Positions 1 through 10,200 of a DNA stretch of 64,000 nt are shown here, one piece after another (the first letter of the stretch is position 1; every line of letters begins with the position of its first letter). The stretch comes from Pontibacillus litoralis JSM 072002 (lineage in GTDB: Bacteria > Bacillota > Bacilli > Bacillales > BH030062), in contig NZ_AVPG01000008.1 in the NCBI RefSeq assembly GCF_000775615.1, positions 49,220 to 113,219 of the forward strand, read 5' to 3'. A program made the translations under genes and the position numbers. The notes below the pieces were generated by a model. It had not been told where the DNA came from. It did no database searches and was given only the letters and a program-made list of their open reading frames with translations.

Positions 1-184
1 CAATCGGGTTAAAAAGCTCCCCGAAATCTTCAGAAGGTTGTAGAATCCCTAATAATGGGCCTACAACTAAACCGACAATCGACATGATTACAATGGCTGG
101 TATACGAAATCTCCAAGCCAACCATTGTGAACCAACACCGAGGGCACCTATTAACATTAAGTCAAATAATAGAGAGTCAAACAT
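1..184 (-). CDS. Cation:proton antiporter (CPA1-like), N-terminal part only
   Basis: The gene runs off the left edge; only its first 61 codons are visible. It begins MFDSLLFDLMLIGALGVGSQ and continues into hydrophobic helices with the motif RIPAIVIMSIVGLVVGP and then QPSEDFGELFNP. This is the N-terminus typical of Bacillaceae CPA1/NhaP-type Na+(K+)/H+ antiporters, which exchange cytoplasmic cations for protons at the membrane. An AAGGGGG ribosome binding site lies just upstream of the ATG. It is divergent from recQ across a 284-nt gap. The family call rests on a short fragment. Confidence 0.7.
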   Translation of the reverse strand, partial: MFDSLLFDLMLIGALGVGSQWLAWRFRIPAIVIMSIVGLVVGPLLGILQPSEDFGELFNPI

Positions 185-468
185 AAGGTTAATCCCCCTT
201 CATACATATATACAATTTTTGTTATTGATTCCATTCCCACACATAGGCATAGACTTATTCTAAATGGATAAGGATGATATGTAAATAATTTAGAACTGAT
301 TTTAGTATATCCTTAACAAAAGTCCACACCTCTTCCATTACCTTATCCAAACGGTCTCCTTTTTATATTTTACAAAAAAAGAGGAAACAATCTATTCTTA
401 TTTCTTGAGAACATGATACGATGTTACAAGATATCACGTAGAGAATGGTTATAAAAGGATGGGTTTGT

Positions 469-2256
469 ATGCTGAAACTAGCGCAACAAATATTAGAACA
501 ATATTTCGGATTTTCATCATTTCGCTCCGGTCAAAAACAAATCATCGAACATGTATTACAAAGGAAGAATGCATTAGGTATTATGCCTACTGGAGGCGGT
601 AAATCACTCTGTTATCAAATACCGGGGCTCGTTCTAGACGGAACTGCTATCATCATTTCTCCCTTAATATCATTAATGAAAGATCAAGTCGATTCACTAA
701 CCTCATTAGGAATCTCAGCTACCTATATTAATAGCTCGATTTCACATGAAGCACAGCAACATCGCTTACGCTCTATCGCTAAAGGGTCATACTCTTTTGT
801 ATACGTTGCTCCAGAACGCTTTGACTCTGATTCCTTTATAGAAGTGTTACGCACATCCAAGCTTTCATTAATCGCATTTGATGAAGCACATTGTATTTCC
901 CAATGGGGACACGATTTCCGCCCAAGCTATCGATCGGTTGTGCAACAACTTAAACGTATCGGCTCGCTTCCTAGTGTTATTGCTCTAACTGCAACAGCTA
1001 CTGAGGATGTGACAGCTGATATACAGCGGCTTCTTTCTATTGAACAAAGTAACGTTGTTAACACCGGCTTCGCTCGAGATAACTTACACTTTCGCATCGT
1101 CAAAGGAAAAGAGAAGCGAGCATTCATCAACGATTACATCAAGTCCCGCCCCAATGAGTCAGGCATCATTTACGCATCAACAAGAAGAGATGTCGACCGA
1201 ATCCACCAATGGCTTACAAAAGAGGGCTATTTAGTCGGTAAATACCATGCAGGATTACCAGAAGATGATCGTAAAGAAGCGCAAAATGCCTTTATCCAAG
1301 ATGAAACAACAATTATGGTAGCAACGAATGCCTTTGGAATGGGCATAGACAAATCCAACGTTCGATATGTCATCCATCATTCCTTACCAATGAATATTGA
1401 ATCTTATTATCAAGAAGCAGGAAGAGCCGGTCGCGATGGGGAACCTAGCGATTGCATCTTACTCTTTTCCGCAAAAGATATTCAGTTGCAGAAATTCCTA
1501 ATAGAGCAGTCGCTCATGGATGAGGAGAAGAAGGTAATTGAGTATCAAAAATTGCAGCAAATGGTGAACTATTGCCATACAGATCGGTGCTTACAACAAT
1601 ACATGTTAACGTACTTCCATGATCCATTTGACCGCCCTGCATGCGAGATTTGTAGCAATTGTCTACATCAAGGCGAACTATTGGACATTACGAAAGAAGC
1701 ACAAATGATTCTATCCTGCGTTAAACGAATGGGAGAACGCTTCGGAACCGGATTAGTAGCCAAAGTATTAAAAGGCTCTAAAAACCAAAAAGTACTAGAT
1801 GGACATTTTCACAAACTGACGACTTATGGACTGCTTTCTAAATGGACAGAGAAAGAAATCACGCAAATGATACAGTTCCTAACAGCAGAAGGATATTTAG
1901 CTGTCGATGACGGTAAATTCCCCTTATTACGTCTAACATCCGAATCGCTACCTATCTTAAAAGGTGAACAACAAGTTTCCATGCTTATCGAAGCCACCGC
2001 TGCGGCTACTTATGCAGATCAATACGATGAATGGTTATTTGAACAATTGCGCACATTAAGAAAGTCGATAGCCGAACAAAATGCTATCCCGCCATATATC
2101 GTATTCTCCGACGCAACGCTGAAACAGCTAGCCATTCACAAACCAGCATCGAAAAAGGACATGCTAACGGTGAAAGGAATAGGCGAGAAAAAATACGAAC
2201 AATACGGCGAAGCATTTCTTGAAGTTCTCCAATCATACAGCGCACAAACCGTTTAA
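469..2256 (+). CDS. recQ: ATP-dependent DNA helicase RecQ
   Basis: 3'-5' superfamily 2 helicase acting in recombination and fork repair. Visible in order: Walker A MPTGGGKS, the DEAH box followed by CISQWGHDFRPSY, the helicase C-terminal motifs NAFGMGIDK and QEAGRAGRDG, a RecQ zinc-binding region (CHTDRC and CEICSNC), a winged-helix region and a C-terminal HRDC domain (last ~75 residues, TVKGIGEKKYEQYG). At 595 aa it matches full-length Bacillus RecQ with HRDC. I chose the ATG at 469 because AAAGGATGG precedes it at normal spacing; an in-frame ATG at 445 has no ribosome binding site. It is transcribed alone and ends at a hairpin shared with the convergent gene. Confidence 0.93.
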   Translation: MLKLAQQILEQYFGFSSFRSGQKQIIEHVLQRKNALGIMPTGGGKSLCYQIPGLVLDGTAIIISPLISLMKDQVDSLTSLGISATYINSSISHEAQQHRLRSIAKGSYSFVYVAPERFDSDSFIEVLRTSKLSLIAFDEAHCISQWGHDFRPSYRSVVQQLKRIGSLPSVIALTATATEDVTADIQRLLSIEQSNVVNTGFARDNLHFRIVKGKEKRAFINDYIKSRPNESGIIYASTRRDVDRIHQWLTKEGYLVGKYHAGLPEDDRKEAQNAFIQDETTIMVATNAFGMGIDKSNVRYVIHHSLPMNIESYYQEAGRAGRDGEPSDCILLFSAKDIQLQKFLIEQSLMDEEKKVIEYQKLQQMVNYCHTDRCLQQYMLTYFHDPFDRPACEICSNCLHQGELLDITKEAQMILSCVKRMGERFGTGLVAKVLKGSKNQKVLDGHFHKLTTYGLLSKWTEKEITQMIQFLTAEGYLAVDDGKFPLLRLTSESLPILKGEQQVSMLIEATAAATYADQYDEWLFEQLRTLRKSIAEQNAIPPYIVFSDATLKQLAIHKPASKKDMLTVKGIGEKKYEQYGEAFLEVLQSYSAQTV

Positions 2257-2322
2257 AACGAAAATACGAGCAGATAATATGGAATTTCGCGCACAAATCA
2301 CCCGCTCCTTCTAGAATCGAAC

Positions 2323-2359
2323 GAGCTAGCCTCCTATTATGGTTGAGCTAGCTCTTTTT
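2323..2359 (+). terminator. Rho-independent terminator after recQ
   Basis: GAGCTAGC (2323-2330) pairs perfectly with GCTAGCTC (2347-2354), followed by five Ts. It overlaps the last codons of the convergent gene. Confidence 0.75.
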
Positions 2360-2987
2360 GTTCATTCACTAACGCTAACACGTCATCATACGAGTAAAAC
2401 TCTCTCATTCCTCGCTTATTCATTAAATAATTCGTAATTTCAAGCGCATTCTGTGTATGTACTTGCCAATATCCTCGTATAAGCATAGCTAAATAACGTT
2501 CTGATGGCTTTGTTATTTCTCTCTCTGTCATGGAATACGGACTCGTAAAAGTAAAGATTGGCCTTCCATCTTCATACCCTGCGTGTATTAAATTTCCGTA
2601 AGGCGACTGGCGTAACACCATATTGCCCTTCTCTATAATAGAATGAATGTCCACTTGAAGGTCGTCCATCCCATTCTCTTGTCGCACCACGTCTTCAAAC
2701 TGTTCTACTGTTATTAAATACATCCTTGCCCAGCTCTTGTTAGCCAAGTCTTGCACCGTATCGATAAATGCTGCACCTCCATCCCAGCGGTCCGAGTACC
2801 CAGCGAAATATAACTCAAAAGGTAGCGATACAGCTTTGTCGTCGATTGGTAATGATGGATCACGACTACCAACCTCGCAACGGTTCGACCCTTCTGGCAC
2901 ACCGCCTGTAATGTAACAGCGAAACCGATCATAAAATAAATTGGAACCAAAGCTAGCGTACCAAACATATTGCTCTTCCTTAGTCAC
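2337..2987 (-). CDS. Gamma-glutamylcyclotransferase-fold protein
   Basis: 216 aa with the N-terminal signature VWYASFGSNL, the phosphate/substrate-binding loop (YxSFGSN) of the GGCT/BtrG-like fold. Members cleave gamma-glutamyl amines to 5-oxoproline or are uncharacterised. The rest of the chain (FAGYSDRWDGGAAFIDT, ARMYLITVEQFEDVVRQE) fits the beta-barrel and the 'Y.I....f' segment of this family. The substrate cannot be read from sequence. Start is GTG at 2985-2987 behind GGAGGAGATT; the nearby ATG is out of frame. It follows the GNAT gene by 19 nt, so the two probably form an operon. Confidence 0.65.
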   Translation of the reverse strand: MTKEEQYVWYASFGSNLFYDRFRCYITGGVPEGSNRCEVGSRDPSLPIDDKAVSLPFELYFAGYSDRWDGGAAFIDTVQDLANKSWARMYLITVEQFEDVVRQENGMDDLQVDIHSIIEKGNMVLRQSPYGNLIHAGYEDGRPIFTFTSPYSMTEREITKPSERYLAMLIRGYWQVHTQNALEITNYLMNKRGMREFYSYDDVLALVNEQKELAQP

Positions 2988-3006
2988 ATGAATCTCCTCC
3001 CATCCA

Positions 3007-3858
3007 TTATGGAAATTGAATTACTAACGAATCTCCTACTTCATAATAGCCTATTTTTTGATAAATGCTGTTGGATGTAGCATTGGATGCGTCGGTATAT
3101 AAACTACAAAACTGAAATCCTCTATCTAACAATTGCTGAGACAAAGCAGCTACAGCTGAAGTTGCATATCCCTTTCGTTTATGTGCATCTGGTGTATACA
3201 CCCCATTAATCGTTACTCCATTTAATGTAGATCGAGCTTGAATTGCCATCGAAACAGGCTCACCATCTACAATCCACAAATGTAACGCTCCATTTTTAAT
3301 ATGTCGAACACTTGATTTTTCAGCGTCTTCTTCTGATGTATCGATTCCCGCTTCTTGCCCAAATAAGTATATCCAGCGCTTAGCTATCAACTGGTCCTCT
3401 TCTGCAGCTTTTACTAATTGTCCATCCCGTTTAGAGGGAAGTATAACTTCATCTAATTGGTACACTTTTTGATTCATTTGAATGCTATACGCATGTCCTG
3501 TTACACGATTCCAAGCGTTAGCAAGTGCATAGATCGTATCAGGGGTTCCTATCAATCCAGGAACGTCATAATGATGATCTCGCCAAAAACAAACCATCTC
3601 TTCAACGTTATGAGGAGGTAACGGCTCATTGGTAGCGACAATCCACATATGCGGAGGCGTCCTCATGATGACAGCGCGAATTTGACCATGTTCATGGATA
3701 TATCCGAAAAAAGGCTCCTCCTGTTGATTAACTACTTGTTCTTCATTCTTTAAACGATTCATTATACCGAGAGGAAGATTATGTACAGCTTCCTTCTCAA
3801 GTAAAAAGCCTTGCACACACCTTTCTAACTCTTCAGCACTGGTGCACGTCATAATCAT
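3007..3858 (-). CDS. GNAT-family N-acetyltransferase
   Basis: 283 aa. The C-terminal ~100 residues carry the GNAT acetyl-CoA-binding motif A (INGVYTPDAHKRKGYATSAV) and a typical motif B ending (NSIYQKIGYYEVGD). The N-terminal half is a degenerate GNAT-like domain, as in the two-domain Bacillus acetyltransferases. It would transfer an acetyl group from acetyl-CoA to an unknown amine. I prefer the ATG at 3858 because AAGGAT lies about 10 nt upstream; an in-frame ATG 21 nt further upstream (3879) lacks a ribosome binding site. It lies upstream of the GGCT-fold gene in one likely operon. Confidence 0.8.
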   Translation of the reverse strand: MIMTCTSAEELERCVQGFLLEKEAVHNLPLGIMNRLKNEEQVVNQQEEPFFGYIHEHGQIRAVIMRTPPHMWIVATNEPLPPHNVEEMVCFWRDHHYDVPGLIGTPDTIYALANAWNRVTGHAYSIQMNQKVYQLDEVILPSKRDGQLVKAAEEDQLIAKRWIYLFGQEAGIDTSEEDAEKSSVRHIKNGALHLWIVDGEPVSMAIQARSTLNGVTINGVYTPDAHKRKGYATSAVAALSQQLLDRGFQFCSLYTDASNATSNSIYQKIGYYEVGDSLVIQFP

Positions 3859-3931
3859 GATCTTCACATCCTTACACATTTGAATACAAAATTAGATTCA
3901 ACACACACTTTACACTTTCCTCCTTGACATA

Positions 3932-3963
3932 CAAAAAGCCTGTCACTTCTTCAAGTAACAGGC
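3932..3963 (-). terminator. Terminator after the acyl-CoA thioesterase gene
   Basis: On the minus strand GCCTGTTACTT pairs with AAGTGACAGGC (one mismatch), followed by TTTTT. It separates the thioesterase gene from the GNAT gene. Confidence 0.8.
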
Positions 3964-3970
3964 CATATCA

Positions 3971-4495
3971 TTATTGATCATCACGATTCCAAGGAAAGCT
4001 AGTCCCAAACCGTTTGGCAAATTCTTTCGATACTCCACGCCGTTCTCTACGTTGCTTCGCTCTTTCTTCTGCCCCTTCATGTAACCAATGTTCTGCTTCC
4101 GACTCAGGATACACCTCTGGTACTGGATGAGGTCGTTTATCTTCTCCAACAGCAACCATCGTCAGAAACGCTGTTGCACATACTTTGCGCGTCCCTGATA
4201 AAAGGTCCTCTTTAATCGCTTTCACGAATACTTCCATAGACGTATTGTTTGTCCAAGTTACAAATGCTTCTAAACAAATGGCATCCCCACTGTTTACAGG
4301 GTTGAGAAAATCAACAGAATCTGTCGAAGCCGTTACAACCGGAGAACGAGCATGACGTATAGCGGCAATAGCAGCAACATCGTCAATGTATGCCATTAAC
4401 TGCCCACCAAATAAAGTACCATGATTGTTCGTATTCGTTGGTAATACGTAGGAATTCTTTACAACTAGTGACTCTTTACAAGGTTTCTTTTCCAT
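3971..4495 (-). CDS. Acyl-CoA thioesterase, hotdog fold (YkhA-like)
   Basis: 174 aa, single hotdog domain of the acyl-CoA hydrolase (BACH/YkhA) type, which hydrolyses acyl-CoA to free acid and CoA in the cytosol. Diagnostic segments are NHGTLFGGQLMAYIDDVAAI with the catalytic Asp region, then STDSVDFLNPV and the strand EVFVKAIKED. The C-terminal ~35 residues are charged (AEERAKQRRERRGVS), as in Bacillus YkhA. The ATG follows GGAAGGGTG at good spacing. It is monocistronic, with its own terminator downstream. Confidence 0.88.
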   Translation of the reverse strand: MEKKPCKESLVVKNSYVLPTNTNNHGTLFGGQLMAYIDDVAAIAAIRHARSPVVTASTDSVDFLNPVNSGDAICLEAFVTWTNNTSMEVFVKAIKEDLLSGTRKVCATAFLTMVAVGEDKRPHPVPEVYPESEAEHWLHEGAEERAKQRRERRGVSKEFAKRFGTSFPWNRDDQ

Positions 4496-4711
4496 TTATT
4501 ACACCCTTCCATTCCATCGACTCACGTATTATTATAACTTATCTAGGGAGACTATACGTCACACAGAATTATTTAAGCGTTTTCATCCCGAAGATTTATT
4601 CCTCTTCTTGGTAGTGCAATGAATCCATCCTTGTTCATACCCCACATCACACCTATAATAAAAACAAGAGAATTCACAGAAATTTAAGTGTAATAAAGCG
4701 AGGTATCATGA

Positions 4712-5734
4712 TTGGCTACATTAAGATATGCACAGAAAAGGAAAAAGAAAAGAAGAAGAAGATTACTGCTTATCTTTCTATTATTCATCTTCATCACCAT
4801 TGGCACCGGAAGCTACATTATATATCAAGCGTATGATGCCGTTAAGGGATCTCATCAGGAAATCAACCGACCAGGCAATAAATCAGAGCTACGCGAGGAA
4901 GCCGTAAAAATTGGTAATGACCCTGTTTCCATTTTATTAATGGGCATTGAAGATTACGAGACAGATGGCCAAAATGGACGAGCGGACACGCAAATTGTTG
5001 TGACACTAAATCCCGAAACTGCGAAAATGACGATGACCACAGTACCTCGTGACACGATGATGAACTATACAGCAGAAGAAGCTGGGGCATATGCAGGCAC
5101 TCATAAAATTAATTCTTCTTATGCATACGGATCCATCTCAGGTTACGGTTCGACGAAATTAACGGTTGAAAAGGTAGAAGAGCTGCTAAACGTACCAATC
5201 GATGAATATGTTTCTGTCGATTTTCAAGGATTTGTTGATATCGTTGATGCGCTAGGTGGTGTAACCGTTGATGTGAAAGAAGCATTCACAGAAAAAAACA
5301 TATTCGATGACAATAATCTTGTTACATTTGAAAAGGGTCCAATGAAAATGAATGGGGAAGAAGCATTGGCCTTCGTCAGAATGCGCAAACACCCAGCGAA
5401 TACGGTTTATTCACGAGAGGAACGACAAAGACAATTCATCAAAGCAGCGATTGACCAATCCGTATCTGCTCGTACAATCTTTAAACTAAACAAAATTTCT
5501 GACATTGTTCATGCAAGCGTTGATACAAGCTTGACTCCTTCTGAAATATACGCATTACAAAGAAAATATAAATCCATGGACCCATCCACTATTAAAACAC
5601 TTGAAATTGAAGGAACAAATTCAAAAAATGGCGTTTACTACTTTACTCCTTTACAAGAAAGCTTAAACGACGTATCAACACAGTTGAAACAAGAATTAAA
5701 ATTGCTTCCAGATGAAACAGAACCACATCCATAA
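4712..5734 (+). CDS. LytR-CpsA-Psr (LCP) family cell-wall polymer ligase
   Basis: 340 aa, type II membrane protein: a very basic N-terminus (KRKKKRRRR), one membrane helix (about residues 18-40), then an extracellular LCP domain. LCP enzymes transfer undecaprenyl-linked anionic polymers (teichoic, teichuronic, capsule) onto peptidoglycan. Conserved Asp/Arg motifs are visible: NGRADTQIVVT, TVPRDT and the terminal RMRKHPANTVYSREERQRQ. Start is TTG at 4712 behind GAGG; a nearby ATG at 4708 is in another frame. It is not in the polymer operon, but it is the only ligase of this type in the window and is a candidate to attach the polymer made by the 14.7-34 kb genes. Confidence 0.9.
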   Translation: MATLRYAQKRKKKRRRRLLLIFLLFIFITIGTGSYIIYQAYDAVKGSHQEINRPGNKSELREEAVKIGNDPVSILLMGIEDYETDGQNGRADTQIVVTLNPETAKMTMTTVPRDTMMNYTAEEAGAYAGTHKINSSYAYGSISGYGSTKLTVEKVEELLNVPIDEYVSVDFQGFVDIVDALGGVTVDVKEAFTEKNIFDDNNLVTFEKGPMKMNGEEALAFVRMRKHPANTVYSREERQRQFIKAAIDQSVSARTIFKLNKISDIVHASVDTSLTPSEIYALQRKYKSMDPSTIKTLEIEGTNSKNGVYYFTPLQESLNDVSTQLKQELKLLPDETEPHP

Positions 5735-5749
5735 TAAGGGTGTGGTTCT
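5719..5749 (+). terminator. Hairpin at the end of the LCP gene
   Basis: AGAACCACA (5719-5727) pairs perfectly with TGTGGTTCT (5741-5749) and spans the stop codon. There is no proper U-tract, so termination would be weak. Confidence 0.45.
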
Positions 5750-5760
5750 ACTATAATATA

Positions 5761-7029
5761 TTAGGATTGCTGATACACTGGGACTTCTAAATATAATGTA
5801 TAAGAATTAAATTGACGATAGATGTGATACATGGTTTGTAGCTTCACTAAATTCTCTTCCATGTCCACAGAAAAATCGTTTATCACCTGCTTCTCCTTCG
5901 CCATTGCAGCAGGGTTCCATAATGCATTGTATAACGTATGCCTATGGTCATTTAATTCATGTTGTTTCAAATGCTCAGCACGTTGAATGACGAACGTAAC
6001 TAATCTGTCGCAATCAACATCTTCCCCATTATTAGTCACCGCTAACGTATGCTGCATTAAATACACTTCATTAATACCAAATTGGTTTGCTACGTCAATG
6101 AACACTCGGCCGGCATTAGAAAATACACCTTTATCAGCTAAAAAATTGTCTAGTTCCTCTATTGTAGTCGTATTCGGGCGTGTCAAATCTAGAAATTGAA
6201 ATTTCCCCATCTCATCATTTAAGTGATAAGAAGGGTTTAAGTAATGTTCTATATTATGGTGAACAGCATTGATATCCTTCAAGATTAAACGCTCATCTTC
6301 ATTCGACTTCTCAATTACTTTTTTTATTGACGAGGACTGTTGTTGGATTTGCACTGCTTCTACTAGCGTTAACGCATAATTCACGAAGGTTACTTTTTGA
6401 CGAAACTTAAGTGCGTGATTTAACGTCTTTAACGTTAGTTCATCCCCAATCCCATTAACAGGAATACCGTAATCATGCTGGAATTTCTTCAGCTTCTTTA
6501 CAGAAAAAGGACCAAACTTATCCGTTACTTTAATACGACCATACCCCAACTTATTTAGCTTTTGTTTCATACTTCCCACTTCACTATGTCGTTTATTTAA
6601 TTGGATGGGACAAAACACAACTTCCTCAATCTTATTCAATGTCTCCATGTCGGCACACCCTGTTACAGGTAACCCATATGCTTCCTGACACTGCTCAATT
6701 AGACTCTCTGTATAGACATCATATTTCGGTGATGTATGTATCTCCTTAAAGCCGATATGATTTAAATATCGTTTCAAATCGATCACCTTATGATGCTCAC
6801 CTCCGACACGATAGATGGAAGTAAATACTTCATCTATCTTCTCATTCGTCTGCTCATCCAAATCTCCGCTTTCTTCTAATTGGTAATCCCTTTGAAATTG
6901 CTGAATAACCTCAGCCGATAAAAAACCGAATAAAGACCTCTCCTGTTTATCTTCATAGCCGATCCACTTTAATTTTTGATTTGCTACTTCGACATTACTA
7001 GTTAATGTCGAAGATGAACTTAACCCCAT
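5761..7029 (-). CDS. Signal-less peptidoglycan-binding-repeat protein with degenerate glucosaminidase domain
   Basis: 422 aa. Residues ~12-210 hold three PG_binding_1-like repeats of about 69 aa, the same type as in the two adjacent glucosaminidases. Residues 211-230 (QKVTFVNYALTLVEAVQIQQ) match the linker that follows their repeats (KVTYTRYNKTLNQAV). The two SH3 domains are absent. Residues ~265-422 align with their catalytic domain (KGVFSNAGRVFID versus KGVLEGKGQAFID; HTLYNALWN versus NTIYKMRWN; a Y-rich end closing on P-x-Y), but the catalytic segment LETGHG reads LAVTNNG. No signal peptide is present: the N-terminus is MGLSSSSTLTSNVE. I infer a non-catalytic paralogue, cytosolic unless exported by another route. 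The ATG follows AGGGGG. Confidence 0.8.
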   Translation of the reverse strand: MGLSSSSTLTSNVEVANQKLKWIGYEDKQERSLFGFLSAEVIQQFQRDYQLEESGDLDEQTNEKIDEVFTSIYRVGGEHHKVIDLKRYLNHIGFKEIHTSPKYDVYTESLIEQCQEAYGLPVTGCADMETLNKIEEVVFCPIQLNKRHSEVGSMKQKLNKLGYGRIKVTDKFGPFSVKKLKKFQHDYGIPVNGIGDELTLKTLNHALKFRQKVTFVNYALTLVEAVQIQQQSSSIKKVIEKSNEDERLILKDINAVHHNIEHYLNPSYHLNDEMGKFQFLDLTRPNTTTIEELDNFLADKGVFSNAGRVFIDVANQFGINEVYLMQHTLAVTNNGEDVDCDRLVTFVIQRAEHLKQHELNDHRHTLYNALWNPAAMAKEKQVINDFSVDMEENLVKLQTMYHIYRQFNSYTLYLEVPVYQQS

Positions 7030-7164
7030 TACATAGCCCCCTATACCACAAATAAGTAATCAAAAAAACTCACAATAAATCTATTATAAGGAATTTTTAC
7101 AAGCTACACAATAATTATAGGTACAAAAGGACTACTTTATAACTTTTATCATTTTGAAACACAG

Positions 7165-7197
7165 AAAAAAAGCAGCCTAGTTGTGAACTAGACTGCT
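7165..7197 (-). terminator. Terminator after the 7-repeat glucosaminidase gene
   Basis: AGCAG-CTAGTT and AACTAG-CTGCT pair with one mismatch (7171-7197), followed on the minus strand by six or more Ts. Confidence 0.85.
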
Positions 7198-7203
7198 TTC
7201 TTC

Positions 7204-10200
7204 TTATATAAACTTAGGTATATTGTAATGCATCATTGGGTTATTCAGTTTACTGTAAATATTTTTAATTCCGTACACTTGCTTTGCTGCCCAACCAATA
7301 TCTGTTGCGTATTGTTTCCATGGAGTATTAATATTCCATCTCATTTTGTATATCGTATTTTGTTCGTATGCATTATGGATATAATCTTCACCAATAAACT
7401 TTGCTCCACCAACAATTGCTTTATCAGGTGTTGTCCATCCTTGGTTATATGCATGTTTAGCACCACATGTCAGAGGACAAGAATCATAGGCTTGAATTCC
7501 GAACATATTATAAACTGGTTTAATGTTCGTTAATTCATCACGATTATGAGAATTCACAACTTCTGGTTTACCATGATTATTCAAACCAACCTTGGTAGAG
7601 CCATTAGCTAACGAAGACGCGCCATGACCTGTTTCTAAAATCGCATGGGAAATTAAATATGCTTCATTGACAGAGTGCTTCTTTCCTGCATCAATAAATG
7701 CTTGCCCCTTACCTTCTAATACACCTTTTCCATCTAACACTTTATTTAATTCTCTTGCTGATACCCCGACACTTTCTGTTAACAATAAGTGTTGAAATTT
7801 GTCATTGTTGTCAGGATTCATATAGTATTTCACATCAGAGCGTTTAGCATTACGCCAAGTAGAATAACTAATTTGATGCCAATACTTCCCCTTATCTGTA
7901 ACATTCAATGAAGTCCCTTTTGGAACGGTTCCATAAATATGACTGGAAGAACTAGCTTCTGCTCTTACATTAAGGTTTACTGTTGTTGTAGCAACTCTAC
8001 CTTTTGGATTTGCTAAGGAATAATGAACGTATAAAGTATCACCTTTATATTTTATTTTGTACCATTTCTTACTCCCTGCATATTCTGCTCCGTTAACCGT
8101 GTCCAAAATAGTAACCTTTGTACCACTGTAGACCGTAGCGTTAACCTTACCATTCCAATTTGGCTTCGTACGTAAACGAACACCATTTTCGGTAATGACA
8201 CCTGATTCTGTAATGTTTACATACTTTGCGTACACATAAGCAGGCGCATTACGGTATTTGTCTGTTTGAGGAGAGCGTTCCATTTGATCATTTACTGCTT
8301 GATTTAATGTCTTGTTATAGCGCGTGTACGTTACTTTTTCTTTTACTTTTGCCGCTTCACGTTGCAAAATAGACCAAGTTTTCTGATCGGCAATACCATT
8401 GACTGGTAATTTATAATCTCTTTGGAATCGTTTTAATTGCTTCTCTGTGTAGGATCCAAAGTATGATGTAACTCGAATATTACCATAGCCTAAGTTATTC
8501 AAATATTTCTTTAACGTAACAGTGTTCTTATGCCTCTTCCCCTTTTGGAATGGACTGTTAGCCACTTTATTTATTTGGTTAAGTGTTGGTTCATCTACAA
8601 TACCATTAACATAAAGACCATAATAAGACTGTAGTTCTTTCACCCGCTTTTCAGAGTAAGAACCGTAATACGATGTTTCTTGTATATAGCCAAACCCAAT
8701 ACGGTTTAACTTTTTCTTAAGTGAAACGGTCTTCTTACTTCGTTTCCCTTTCTGGAATGGATTATTTAATATATTGTCTAGCTTGCTTAACGTGGAATAG
8801 TTAGCCTCGCCTGTAACGTTTAATCCATAATACCTTTGGAAATCTTTCACACGCTTCTTCGTATAGTTACCATAATAGCTTGTTACTCGCATTCCACCAA
8901 AACCAACTTTACGCAATTCTTTCTTCAGCGTAACTACACTATCGTGGCGAGAACCGGGCTGGAAAGTGTTATTAAATACTTTGTCTAATTTGTTTAAAGT
9001 ATTCTCTTCAGCAATACCACTCACAGGCAATTGATGATCACGTTGGAACTTCTTTAACATCTTATTTGTATAAGAACCAAAGTAGTTCGTTTCTGAAATG
9101 TAGCTATAACCTAACCAATTCATTTTCTTCTTCATGGTAGGAATAATTTTATGACGTTTTCCTTCTTGAATATTGCTTGTAAGCACTTCATACATTTTGT
9201 CTTGAGTTGCCATAGTTGCTTTTCCAGTAACGTTTAACCCATAATAGCGTTGAAAGTCTTTCACTTTCTTAGCTGTATAAGAACCATAATAGTTCGTTAT
9301 TCTCATTCCTCCGAAGCCTAGTCTCTTCAAATTCCGCTTCATTTTAGGTATACCTTCATGACGACCACCCATTTGAAATGTTGCACGAAACTCTTTATCT
9401 AGCTTTTCCTTCGTAACTGAATCCACCACTCCATTTACTACTAAGTTGTTCTTCCTTTGGAATTGACGAACAACTTTATCTGTATAGCCTCCATAATAGT
9501 TTGTTACATAAATAGAGCCATAGCTTAATCGATTTAATTTCTTTTTAATATTGCGAGTTTGTTTATGTTGCTTGCCTTTTTGAAAAGGGCTGCTATATAC
9601 ACGTTCAATCTTATTCAATGTTTGCTGATCTACTACTCCACTAACAGGTATGCTATAATACTTCTGAAATTTCTTTACTCTATTCTCTGTGTACGAACCA
9701 AAATACTCCGTCACTCGAATCTGGCCAAAACCAATTGCATTTAGTTTTTTCTTAAACTTCGCAATCTCTTTAGAGTGGTCCCCTTTCTGATATGGTGGAG
9801 ATGTCTTTACCTCCTTAACAGCACTATCTTCGTTCTTCTTCGCTCTAGGCTGATCTTCCTGTACAAGCTGTTCTTCTGTTGGAGACTGACCCTCTGATTC
9901 ACCTTCAATTTGTAAAGGTTGTTGCTTCTGTGGCTGTTTTTCTCTTTGTTCTATTTCAGATGTGTCTTTAGCAGGCTTTTCACCTTTAGGCAATTGGTCT
10001 ACGCCTGTTTCCTGTTCTTTTTTCGGCTGTTCCTCTTTAGGTACATCTGCTTCAGTGGTTTCCTCTTCCGAAACCTTCTCTGATTGTCCATTAGAAACAC
10101 CTTCGTTGTTGGTAGATGGGGTTACTTCTTCATCTTTCATTTCAACTTGTTCTTCTGTTGTGTCTTCAGCAGTTGACGAAGAGTCCTGAGTATTCTCCTC

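Noticed and set aside
266..348. GGATAAGG (266-273) and CCTTATCC (341-348) inverted repeat upstream of recQ.
   Set aside because: Only 8 bp with a 67-nt loop; position does not match either promoter clearly, so chance is likely.
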